A DNA stretch of 64,000 nt, from assembly GCF_001625305.1 (NCBI RefSeq), contig NW_017803069.1, positions 537,651-601,650 of the forward strand, in the 5' to 3' direction. Origin of the DNA: Branchiostoma belcheri. Lineage: Eukaryota > Chordata > Leptocardii > Amphioxiformes > Branchiostomatidae. Within the stretch, counting starts at the first letter, position 1, and each line of letters opens with the position of its first letter. A model generated the notes under the pieces. That model did not search any database, was not told where the DNA came from, and was given only the letters and a program-made list of their open reading frames with translations. Shown here piece by piece: positions 33,201 through 47,431 of the stretch. Made by a program: the position numbers and the translations under genes.

Positions 33201-35409
33201 TCCTTCAACACACTTTAAGTGGTCTGAAAAACTATACCAGGCCCATCTTAGTCAAAACATTTAAAGACAAAACAAAAATGAAAACAAAAAAAAAGCAGGA
33301 AAATGATCCCAGCACAGTAACTCTATCATTAGTTGAACAGCTTTATAGATGGATGTTGCCAGTGTCTAATATGAGAAAACAATCTTAAGATCCTTCTTAC
33401 CTCTGCAAACTGCTCTGCTGGGTTGACATCAATGTTATTGGGACCGTCTTCATCATCCTCCCTGGTCACAATTAACATGTAGACATAAACAGTCATTCAT
33501 TTTGAATGTACACATCATTACAGTGTCTCAAGTGTAAGGATAGTCTCCAGACTAGTAGATGTGTCAGACATAATCATATTTTACATCTATAGATGCACCA
33601 CAAAATTTTGTCATCTAGGACTATAATACTAATAGCAATTACATGTTATACGTACTAACAGATAAAATACTAGAATAGGTTTTAATTATGTTAATTGATT
33701 GAATGAAGGAAGTTTCTGACTGAATGAGTACTGTAGGAGTGTATTAATATACTATTATGAATTTTCTTACTGCTGTCAACTTATATCATGACTGTTTTAC
33801 AATTAATTTAGAAACTTATTTTGTTGATTGTTGACTGTTTATCGGTAACTGACTGTGTACAATAATTGTCCATTCAATAAATTCTTTCTTAAATATTTTT
33901 TTTGAACGAAAGGAAAGAAACAAGATTCTAAATCTGAATATGTCTCACCCTGATGGCTCAAAAGTGTTGTCTGTCAATTCTTCTATGAACCCTGAGTCAC
34001 ATCTTGGGCAGGTGTAGTCCTAGAAAAACGGGAGAAAAAAAATGAATGACAACTTATATTGTCCTCCTCTGTCTACAAATTGCTAAAATGTCTCCATCTT
34101 ATACTTAAGATGGCAATAGGAATCATTTTTATATAGTAAGCTTTATTTATGACGTTTGTATGGTCTATAACTAAACATATTGACACTCACAGGCACGTGG
34201 GTACAAAATGATTAACCTACATACCTTAGACTATGGATAAATCAACATGTTGAGTTTGGTACATCAAGGACATTATACTGTATAATGTCCTTGGGTACTT
34301 AAAATGAATGGGAGGTCACTACAATTCAATAGAATGGCGGGTGGTGAATAGAATAAAAGGACAAGAGCCCTCAAAATATTCTAAAATCACACCAACTATC
34401 AAAGAAACAGTGATACAACAACACTTATCAGTTATCTGCAATACTAGTAGTTCTGCATAACAAATATAACCACAATTAAGTGCTTTCATCGATGAAGGTT
34501 AGACATCCAGGTTATATGATCTTTTCCAAAATCATATCCAGTTGCTTGAGTAACTGCTTTTTGGCATAAGTGCTTTCACTTTCAGATTTGTATTGAGCCC
34601 ATATACATATAGCATTTTGTATTGACTGGATCATATATGTATTTTCATAAACACTACTTTAACATTTTATGACATAACAAAATGCTTAGATATGAATATT
34701 CATTTCAATGATTTGTTTGAGCATTACCTATTAGCCAAGCTATCTCAATTTGAGAAAATATTATAATACAGGGACATCAAGTACTAATATTTAGTACTAC
34801 GTAAATTATATTCAAAACCTTAAGTTAGCTTGCCTAGGGTCTATGGTAACTCGAGAGATCACACAAACGCTTATAGTCTGTGTAATGGTATGAAATAAGA
34901 CTGAACGTGCGTAGTATCGATTGTGAATTCTTAAACAAGCACATTATGACAGATTTGGGGTTTTCCGGTAGCCATCTTCGGTCCGGTGCAAGGTGCGCTG
35001 TTTTCCGGTCACAGCTCGCCTCCTGATTTTGAGAATTCGATGATACACAGTATACATATATTTGGGTAGCTAACGTATTTATATCAAACCACAGGCCCGG
35101 CTGGATACATATTCAGAATCACCCTGGACGAGACACGTCGGAAGAGCATCTTAATGATAAAATTACATCATCGTTTGAATGTGTAATTTTTCCCATCCGT
35201 GCTCCAAGGCAACAGACGAAGGTCGAAACAACCCCGAAATAGACACTATATAAGCACTTCTCGGCAACCAACGAACATAGAAATTGTGGACAACAAAATA
35301 GGCGTCTGTTTTGGCGACTTACCGGTAGCTTAGGTTGTACTTCTTGTGTACATTGATGGCAAAAATACACCGATCCTGTCGAAGACTGGTCGACGGCAGC
35401 CTCCGCCAT
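27231..35409 (-). CDS. RNF126: RNF126/RNF115 (BCA2) RING-H2 E3 ubiquitin ligase
   Basis: E3 ubiquitin ligase of the RNF115/RNF126 family, linked to cytosolic quality control and endosomal sorting in vertebrates. Ten exons in transcript order: 35409-35323, 34019-33949, 33461-33401, 32390-32215, 31911-31871, 30860-30830, 29527-29452, 29333-29240, 29034-28919 and 27314-27231. They total 837 nt, 278 aa (human RNF126 is 311). An N-terminal BCA2-type zinc finger is split across exons 1-2 (C17, C20, C33, C36; YFCHQC, then YTCPRC). The middle has an acidic stretch and an Arg-rich part. Then comes [16 protein letters not shown], diagnostic of the family, and a C3H2C3 RING (C218, C221, C236, H238, H241, C244, C255, C258) whose last two Cys lie in the final exon after a 1.6-kb intron. 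Start chosen for the family MAEA N-terminus. Confidence 0.95.
27477..28648. mobile_element. 1.17-kb DNA-transposon-like element with 47-bp terminal inverted repeats
   Basis: 27477-27523 and 28602-28648 are inverted repeats with about two mismatches over 47 bp. The outer end reads ATGACATCCAGTARATTTCT and the inner end GGGCTGCTGA. It fills most of the last RNF126 intron. The interior is unlike the other MITEs here and holds an 88-aa open frame on the minus strand. I did not find a clear target duplication, and the superfamily is unknown. Confidence 0.7.
28132..28398 (-). CDS. Hypothetical 88-aa open frame inside the inverted-repeat element
   Basis: Runs [19 protein letters not shown]... to ...FASAERLSK. 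Hydrophilic and Asn/Thr-rich, with no membrane segment and no motif I recognise. It is placed inside the TIR element at 27477-28648 and antisense to nothing else, so if real it could be a remnant of the element's own gene or a captured exon. An open frame of this length can arise by chance. Confidence 0.2.
   Translation of the reverse strand: MAALALMERATTTYGKERILAKPRFVNQTQPIEDGPPNIKMEGNDRQQANKDNITRPTNLENTTSSANAVRTVEPQTSMFASAERLSK
29105..29233 (-). repeat. MITE fragment abutting RNF126 exon 8 (29240-29333) donor
   Basis: AAAATCTGTCTGATATTGAC and ACTTGAAGTGTTTGAAATAG match the inside of the 4571-4953 family. The homology runs to within about 5 bp of the splice donor at 29239-29238. Confidence 0.6.
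29706..29801. repeat. (TAC)n microsatellite, imperfect
   Basis: Runs of ACT/TAC triplets with ACC interruptions, in the intron between RNF126 exons at 29452-29527 and 30830-30860. Confidence 0.85.
29916..30809. repeat. 894-bp non-autonomous element with TACCTTCGCC ends and ATGCAAAT hairpin array
   Basis: Begins TACCTTCGCCAA and ends TTGGCGAAGGTA, a clear inverted pair. The left half holds four spaced copies of an ATTATGCAAAT...ATTTGCATAAT type palindrome (near 29971, 30088, 30219, 30346). The right half has AAGTTCTGCTGCAGTACCA followed by CACA repeats, a block partly shared with 60535-60740. It stops about 20 bp from the donor of RNF126 exon 30830-30860. No transposase is seen. Confidence 0.7.
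31040..31215. repeat. Fragment of the 4571-4953 MITE family
   Basis: CTTGAAGCATTTGAAAT, CACCCATAAATAC and TAGAACCAGCCTAT match the middle of the full-length copies. Termini are missing. Confidence 0.5.
34489..34566 (+). repeat. 78-bp mini-copy of the fold-back element with 12-bp target duplication
   Basis: Starts TCGATGAAGGTTAGACATCC and ends TTTTTGGCA. It is flanked by an exact 12-bp direct repeat TAAGTGCTTTCA (34477-34488 and 34567-34578). It corresponds to one arm plus the extension of 10323-10464, and defines the two ends of the family. It lies in RNF126 intron 1. Confidence 0.8.
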
Positions 35410-35438
35410 GTTGGATTCCTATCGTCAGAATGACGTCA
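35405..35438 (-). promoter_or_regulatory. RNF126 start region: TISU-like ATG context and palindromic CRE
   Basis: The minus-strand start codon lies in CAACATGGCGGA, 11 of 12 positions of the TISU consensus. A full palindromic TGACGTCA (ATF/CREB site) is at 35431-35438, 22 bp upstream of the ATG. This suggests a TATA-less housekeeping promoter with a very short 5' UTR. Confidence 0.55.
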
Positions 35439-35439
35439 C

Positions 35440-38400
35440 CAAATCACGTTTCTATCTCAAGTCTCGCGTGACAGGGGGATGGGAACGAGATGTAGAAACG
35501 AGAAACGGCGAGACATCTCAGCCCCAGGGTGTGGTTTACTTCAGTATTACCCCCTCTGGTCATTGTAATGAGTATCATTGCCCTACTTATCTGAGGTCGG
35601 TACATTGTATCAGCACACATAAAGATAAAGCTCCTTGGATTCAGATGCATTGGATTATATGAATGACGAATGACGACCTTTATTGCACATTTTTGCTACA
35701 CCGTGGGCCTAGTATAATACAAAACATCATTTGAACAGATAACGTTAACTAAGAATAGATTAGATAATATAAACATTTTGTTAGATAAATTCAACTTTTA
35801 TAAATTATAGAGAAGTTGGTTTCAATATCTATTGTCTACAGAACGTTTACTGAATAAAAAGAACTTTTAGGTGACATTCAGTTTGCTCATGCAGTCCTTG
35901 AAACTTGAACTGCTTAGTCTTTTAATAATTATTTCAAGAAAATCTAAGACAGATTCATAAACATTTATAGTATCTCTCGCTACGTTATACTGACAAAAAT
36001 AAAACTAACATTTACATTTTCAGCCGTGTAAGTCCGACGTAACACTGATTTGCTTCCTTGCCTTTTGAGAAAACTGAGAGGACTGTCTAACTATGATCGT
36101 GAAAGCAATGCTGCTATGCTAGGCCGGATGTAAAGACCAAAAGCTTGTATTCAACCTCCTTGGTTCAACTGAGGCCATCAGCATCATAAAAATTTTCCGA
36201 CTTCAAACCCGTTAGCGTTAGACGATACACACTAGGCGTCAGATCTGAATACAGGACGTAGTACCCGGTACAGAGCAACAAAATGTGATTATTGATTTTA
36301 TTGTTGTCTAATTAAGTTCCTTCCCACGTTTGCTTCGAGTTACTTCTTTCACTCTCATGTACTTTGCGACAAGGCTGCATTTACAAGAGGGATTCAGCTC
36401 CCGAATTGCTTTTTTTCTTTGTACAATTTTTGAATTTTCATTTATTTTGTTTAGCCTCCGTAGCAGGCTTATAGAACTGGGGGTTTGGTGGTCTTCGGCT
36501 GTTTTCTGATTAGCCCAGTTAAAAAAAAACGGGGGTAATTCAACCAGGCCGGCTATGTTGTCTATATGCAATAGAAAATAGCACATAAAAGCTCCCAAAG
36601 ACCCTGAAGACCCTCCAAACCCCTCGTTTTTGGTATGCTGTGGAGGCTTTATTTTGTTGTTATTTTTTGTGTGCTTGCTTAGCTTGTGTTCCATGATCCG
36701 GGAGCAATGTCCTTGCCACAACACCCCAGGCGTTAGTTTTGCGAAACGTCACCTGTAGCCAATCAGAACAGGAGCTGATATTTACCTACATGTACACTGG
36801 ATCCTCGGAAAGCTGTTTCCAATAGACTGTGTCTAAGTCAACTCGAGAGTAAAGATCAGCGGGGTCGAACTTTTGCCTGAAAGCCTGGAAGCGTGGCATT
36901 TCGGTCAAGCAGAGCAACTGAGTACACAATTAGACCAAACAGCTTAGAGGTAAAGACGTCAGAGGGACATTCAGGGCGTGGAGCTAGCTAAGATCTCGGC
37001 CATGTAGCAGTGAGAAACGTTGCGCAGACAAACTTGCAGTCAGAGAGTCACTACTGTACGTGGCTGTCTGGTACATGGTACCTGTCACCGTTCAGCCTTC
37101 AGGTAAAAGTGTTCAAGTGGGCGTCTGTCAGCCATGTGTACACATCATCACATCATATGTAAGGGTAAGTCTCTATTGATCGCTACCAAACTGCATACAT
37201 GTAGATCATAACAACAAGGCAGGATTCACTGATGTTGAACAACATATGTATATGCCATCTCGATCGTTGACCTTCTGTCTGTGGCAGACTGTGTCTGGGA
37301 CGAAGGGACATACAGTATATTGTCTTCTTGTTGAATTACATTTACACACATCATCGCGTATATACATGCACGGCTTATATATATAGACATGATTAGCTAA
37401 CTGTATAGATACTAGTGCGTTGTACTTCTCTTGATATATGCACTGATAAGTAGCACCGATGTTGGTTATGAATCATGTTGGCATGATTCCAGGGTAACAG
37501 ATAGGTAACTTTGTTGGGAGTAAGGGCACTGCGGTTCTCTTATAGTCTCCCCCAGGCTATCAACGCGGGTTCAAAACCAGTCAAATTTAGCCAAATAGGG
37601 AGAGTGCTAGTTCATTTGCCCGCACAGTTCAGGGGCGCAAACTACCCTTCCCATGGACTGACCCCATGGCCAATTATTCTTCCCTTTTTGACAAATTCTA
37701 CCATCCGTACCCACACAGGGCCTCGTGGCTCTTGGCAAGTAGCTCATGGCTCATGGCCTCAAGTAGAGGCGACGACGCACATGTACATAAATAAACGAGC
37801 AATCCAATACTTCACAATGTGTTGGGAGAGTCAACATGACACGTGTAGGTATTGTAATAGCTGGGCAGGGTTACCGATACACAAATCGTCTGTCTGACTG
37901 ATATACGTACATTTAATTTGGAAACATAAAACCTTCCAGTCGATGATAAAAATCATTTTCAATTTTGCATGGAAGGCAGTCAATACAGTTAGTCACAATA
38001 AACCGAATTTAAAGGTCGTTGGCAACACACAGGTTTTGATAGTGGTTCACAAGCCCAGAAGGCATCAAGGCTACACGCCCAGAATGTAGAATGGAACAGC
38101 CCAAGTGGCTTGCTCTTTTTCACCATATCCTCTTATTTTGCAGTAAAATCTGACTGGGTCTAGATCTTGATCGGTAGATCCACTCCCAACCTCACATGAC
38201 AACTTTCGTTTCCTTGTTACGTATTTACGTAACGTGTCTCGTCTCTTTCATTCGATCCCGGATCTTTGATTGTTCTAGAAAAAAACGCACGCCAGCTTTG
38301 TGAGCACAGCAAACAACCGGCAGCCAGGAATATAGATCGCGCATAGCACTAGCAGTCACCACAACCCTTCCTCTACTTCAACTGACACTTTTTCTTCTAA

Positions 38401-38889
38401 AACTTGTGAAAAAAATGAAAAGAAACCATCTTTGTGGATGATTTTAGTCCCATGTATAGCCGCAGACCTATGCATAGCCGTACACCACTCGAACTTTACG
38501 ACTAAATTTTTTTAATGATAATCCAACGTAGAGAATGATAGAACACAACACAGCCACACGCAGAAGTACAAGGGCAGACAGCTCGTACAATTAGAAGGTT
38601 TGCATTATCAGTGACAATTCACGTACTGTGATTTGCTAATGTAATAGTTTTGCTGTGTAACATAGGGCAATACAAATTCATTCATTCATTTTTCATAACT
38701 TCTGTACTTCAAATATACATGACCTGTACTTAGTTTGCAAGAGCATAAATGTACAATAAATGTCAGTCATTCATTCATTCAGTCATTCATTCAATCAGCC
38801 GATTAACAAAGCTCATACTTGCATTTTCTTTCAGCATGATGATCCACATTGATTTTCTGCATAGCTGAGGACAGCCGGCCCACGTGAGC
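35440..38889. other. Intergenic region upstream of the sialyltransferase
   Basis: No coding evidence. A CCAAT box (TAGCCAATCAG near 36756) and a GC-richer stretch at 36840-37110 ending in CTTCAG|GTAAAA could be a promoter and non-coding first exon of the plus-strand sialyltransferase; this is weak. The block near 37640-37710 (GGACTGACC..GGCCAATTATT) recurs near 55150-55200 and is a repeat. A 138-aa minus frame at 36308-36724 lacks any recognisable domain. Confidence 0.4.
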
Positions 38890-42954
<4,065 letters not shown>

Positions 42955-44260
42955 TCGGGCGAGGTTTTGTATATTCTCAGAAGATATTATATATCAGAAT
43001 CTTCAAGCAGATGTTTCGGTGGCTGCAAAGACTGTATCAAATTGGCCAGGCTGTATACATTTGCCAGAGAGATCAACCATTTGTTGAGGACTCTCTCTAG
43101 ATGGCCAGGGCAACTAGAATTCACCACAACGTCGGTGCATTTTCTGAGCAGATATTTAAACAAGAATCTGGATTTTTTAACTCCTCCTCCTCTTTACAGG
43201 CAACTGGCAAATCATGGTATCGACCATTTCAGTCTTCGACCTCGAAGAAAAGATCGAAAGAATGGCGGGCATTGATGTTGTTGAATCGTAATAATATACA
43301 GTGTCACTGCCAATACCTACCGTTCCTATTTTAGTCGCTAGGGCGCCAGACAGGAGTCACCTTGAACTTGTACCATTGAAATTATAGCGCTTCTGAGCGT
43401 TCACGAGTGATGCGAGGTCTATGGACTGTTTTGTGAAAATCCTCAATAGAATCAACGCTTTACAAGTGTTTTTAAACCAGTCTTGACGTTAGTGTTCATC
43501 TGGGAAATATCAAGTTTACCCCGTGCACGTAGTCCGCACCAGAACACGTAGCCTATAGCTACTCATACAGTATCATGTAACTAGGAAATGATGCAACGCA
43601 ATCGCTTTGAGCGCATCATAAAGTGACCCTGTGCCAAACGATAGTCAGGAATAGAACAGTGCCATGGTGATGTGTTTTCCTCGTAAGGATGGCCTTGGAC
43701 ATTTGCTATCAGTAATATCTACTCCAGAGACAAGAAATTCGTTGATTTTACTCTTTAATTTTGACTGTGTGTGTGATATTTGTGATGTATCAAACGGACA
43801 TGTACATATAATTACAACAGAAAGCAAAGCAACTTCTGAGACACTTGGATATATGCCTTTATAAGTTCTGACATCGCTGAATGACATTTCGTTTGTACTA
43901 TTCTGTAGTATATTAGCTTCGTATGCAACCATGTATGAACGCACAAAAAAGTAATCAAGAAACGAATGCTTTTACTTGTCGAGTGCATTTCCGAAAAAAT
44001 GGGTTGCATGTATGTAAAAAGAACTCAAATTTTCTCTATTATTCAAAAGTTGCTCAGACTGCAAAAACACCGTTTATCTTCAAGATCGATAACCCAAGAT
44101 GTTACCACGCTTCATATTAACATTTTGTAAAAAGTTAACTCACAAGGTCTTGTTTGATGTATATTGCTTATTCTGTATATACATGTGCATAGCTAGATGT
44201 TATCATTTCAGATATTATATTGCTTGAGGCTCAAAATAAAAGGGTCTTATTCAGGTCTTA
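42955..44260 (+). other. Sialyltransferase 3' UTR / flank
   Basis: Follows the TAA. Contains a fragment of the ATCTCCAAGCAGA MITE family at about 43000-43135. A canonical AATAAA at 44235-44240 is the likeliest polyadenylation signal, though an earlier, weaker one could be used. Confidence 0.5.
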
Positions 44261-44849
44261 TTACTCATTGTGGTTGTTTAATGCATGTCTATGTGTATAG
44301 GGTGGATATTGACAAGTTTCTTAAGTCAAGTGTTTGTTTGTTTGTCTGTTTACTGAGATCCCCATTATTCCATACTATTCTTCCTGGAGTCCAGAAACAT
44401 AAAATAAGATAATTATGATAATGATAATTACTTTTAGCAATAATGACAATAAATAAAACATACAAAATTATGCTGAAATCATAACAGACTTGAAACAAAA
44501 TCAGCATAGAGAAATAAAAGTGCATTAGAGATCATGGGTCAAATAATGGAAATAATGTGGCAAAACAAGTACATATATCTGCTTACAGCTCAAGGCAAAA
44601 TATAGAACTTGTGCGTCACACGTGTGCGGCACCCTAGAGGCAGTGCAGTCGCTTGTTGTCGGTACGGGGCAGCTCTGAAGCCGGCGTTTGTCACGTACAG
44701 GCGACCGAGCGTAAGGAAAGTACACTACCGGCATGAAACGTCCTTAATCCTGAATTCCTACACTGAAGAGTACCATTCATCATTTCACACGGGTTAAAAC
44801 CTCTGTCACACAATTTAGAACTTTCCAAACCGGAGCAGTCTGGTCATAT

Positions 44850-45000
44850 CTACCTTTCCATACGAATCGAATTTGAGTGAAATTTGAGTCAATTTTCACT
44901 GTCAACCACGCCCCGACCTACTCCCGAACACCAGCCAACCACCAGCCAACCATGGCCGAACATTTTGAAACATTCGGTTGCCGCAACCGGAGTGGTGTCG
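44850..45000. repeat. Interspersed repeat matching 7640-7860
   Basis: AATTTGAGTGAAATTTGAGT, CTGTCAACCACGCCC, ACACCAGCCAACC and TTTTGAAACATTCGG align with the GBA intron copy in the same orientation. Confidence 0.6.
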
Positions 45001-45024
45001 GAGAAATATACACTGCATTATACA

Positions 45025-45375
45025 TTAAAGACATCCAGTGCAATTTCAGGGTGGCAAAACTGCAAATATTCTGAATAAGGCAATTTGTGTGATATTGACA
45101 CATACTGCTTCACATTTTAATCGAAATACTAAAGGCGTTAGAATTGCAGAAACAAGCCCCGAGATGAGTCCTTTATTTTCTGGTTGGTACCCTTAAAAAT
45201 TAACCCAGGTCCTTAAGGAACCTTTTTCCGTCAGAATTTTCGGCACTGGGGCTCCATGAATGTCGATATATATTGGGATAGTATTGTTTTAACTCAGTAT
45301 GTAGATGAGTGACTAGAATATTGACTTTGAAAAATCTGGTTTCCAAGCCCTAAAAACTGCACTGGATGCCTTTAA
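45025..45375. repeat. MITE of the 4571-4953 family
   Basis: Left end AAAGACATCCAGTGCAATTT, right end AAACTGCACTGGATGCCTTT: inverted termini with about 350 bp between. Its subfamily is close to 61001-61338. Confidence 0.75.
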
Positions 45376-45456
45376 ATCTTGATTTCCAATGAACTACGTA
45401 TTACACATAGGTCTGTTCTTTTGTTATAATATATTGATAAAGACTATCTATGACCT

Positions 45457-45863
45457 ACTCTCCAAGCAGAGGTTGGTGGGGAAGATTGTGACCTTTCCTT
45501 CATATGCCCCAGTTTCTGTCGCTATATTCCGCGGGATCCGAAAGTATAGAAATATAGAACTTTATTGACACAACAAAAGTACAGCGACTTTCGTAAGGTC
45601 TTAAACTACATGTAGACATACAGACAGATACGTGGGTACAACAAGAGTAACCTACGTACAAAACTACAGATGAATCAAATTATACTATTAGTACTTGTTC
45701 TAAAGTCTAAACATTTTATATGATATTTCTAGAATGAAATTGAATTCACCTATAGCATAAAATGTAACAAATTCCGTTGAGCAAGCAGTATAGAGTAGCG
45801 ACAGAAAACGGGGCATGTGATAGAAGGGTCACAATCTTCCCCACCAACCTCTGCTTGGAGAGT
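45457..45863. repeat. 407-bp inverted-repeat element with about 70-bp arms
   Basis: The left arm ACTCTCCAAGCAGAGGTTGG and the right arm CCAACCTCTGCTTGGAGAGT are exact inverses. Similarity continues for about 70 bp to CTGTCGCTA/TAGCGACAG. The centre contains AACTTTATTGACACAACAAA, like a non-LTR 3' end, so a second insertion is possible. The outermost bases resemble the 1016-1123 family. Confidence 0.8.
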
Positions 45864-47431
45864 ATGATCCCCGATCAGCCAGCCTTAAGTGTTTGTGAAA
45901 CCCGAGTCCAGCCCGTTATGGAGACTTACGCACGACAGTCTTACATGGAAGTATGAAATTTCTCTTTAATGTGGCAAGCGCCCTTGCAACAAGGTCATAT
46001 ACACAACAGTCTGGCGAACGCCAGCCAGAGATCGGTAATTCTATACAATACACGGGCTCAAGCCAACTCAAAGTTACAATAACAATGTTTCCAACCTATT
46101 TACTCTTTAATATCACGAGCTGTTTGCAGCACAGTATGCTTTGGCATAGCAGAATTGTTGACTTCAAAAATAGTTTGTTTCTTCTTGCCGTAGCGATTAG
46201 TATATAGTTCCCTTTAGTACTTGTAGTAATATAAAAGCTTTCAGCCTTCCGACAAGCCTTCAGCAGTTGTTAATAATGTTCATGATATAGCTTCTAAAAT
46301 AGTGCATCAATTGTTACAAAACAAAAACTCAATCGAAAATAAACTGTTCGGTATCCAAAACCTTCGTATAATATATTACAATGTCAGTCAGTGACGGGTG
46401 TGGACGAAATAACACGTGGAAGACATTGTATTATGTTGAATGGATTTCTGTTATAACTACTGAGTTACAATATAGGGTATGTAGTAATAGTTGTGATAGT
46501 TGTAACAACTTTTACCTCACAGGATTGGTTCCGGATGTTTGATGATGATGATGATGAGAGGGTTTGCAGTCACGTGATTATGACGTCATTCAGCGTCCTC
46601 CATGTTGGTGGGTTACAGAGGAGTGTCAACTCACCACGTGGCAATGTTCTAAACAGTTCCCACTGCCTCAGCATATCCGCCTCTTGTCTCTCCATACATA
46701 GGGAGCGCCCGAGTATAAATAACTCTTTTCTTGGAACCATATTGTCTGTGGTTTTCAGACTGGCCGGTCGCCACCTTGGACCTGCGAATCCCTCACATAG
46801 TGATGACGTTATACCGTAGTACCGGCCGTAGCGCTTTATCCTGGTGGATTTTGAATTGGAACAGAACGCGTGTTCTATTTGGAGTCATGATCACCGGGAC
46901 TAGCGGGGTTTATGGGATTTTACGAAGGTGGCCTTTTGTTATATCATCAACGGTATACCGGCACCCGACACCACTGACAGCAGAACATCTTTGGTAACGT
47001 GTAACAACTGATCAGTCACCTCCTCGCTCTGGTATTCTCAATGGTAAAGCAGCGCGAGTGTTTTGGGTGCGTTGTTACCGAACTGCGAGTTTGAGGCATT
47101 GGTAAATAGTATATTATATAAGGTTTAGAATAGCACCTCCATCCTGCATTGTTGGCTTGCTAGAACGGCGTATTTTCTGCTGTTAGTAATTCTGTCTACA
47201 GTCCCTGGAAGCGGCTCTTTATTTATTTACAATGACAGTAACGTTCTTTGGTGACACGTCGTCGAACAACGTATATCTCATTCAAAACTCCTCCAATTTT
47301 TTGTTTACCTATCATCCGTTGCTTGGCAACGTTAAAACCTGCTGCAGTCGTCGACTCTTTCGAGAAACTCTCGAGACTGCCTGTGACTTCTTCTAATCTC
47401 GGTCCCGCGTCTCATCTAACCTGTAGTATTA
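45864..47431. other. Intergenic / PDLIM 3' UTR
   Basis: No gene seen. Minus-strand AATAAA copies (plus TTTATTTATTT near 47218-47228) about 205 nt beyond the PDLIM stop would end its transcript. Open frames at 46493-46997 show no family features. Confidence 0.5.

Noticed and set aside
36308-36724. 138-aa open frame on the minus strand upstream of the sialyltransferase
   Set aside because: No recognisable domain, Lys/Asn-rich low complexity, no splice partners or conserved context. One such frame in 64 kb is expected by chance.
46493-46997. Two overlapping 88-108-aa plus-strand frames
   Set aside because: Asp run followed by unremarkable sequence, no splice partners, no domain, and located in the intergenic space.
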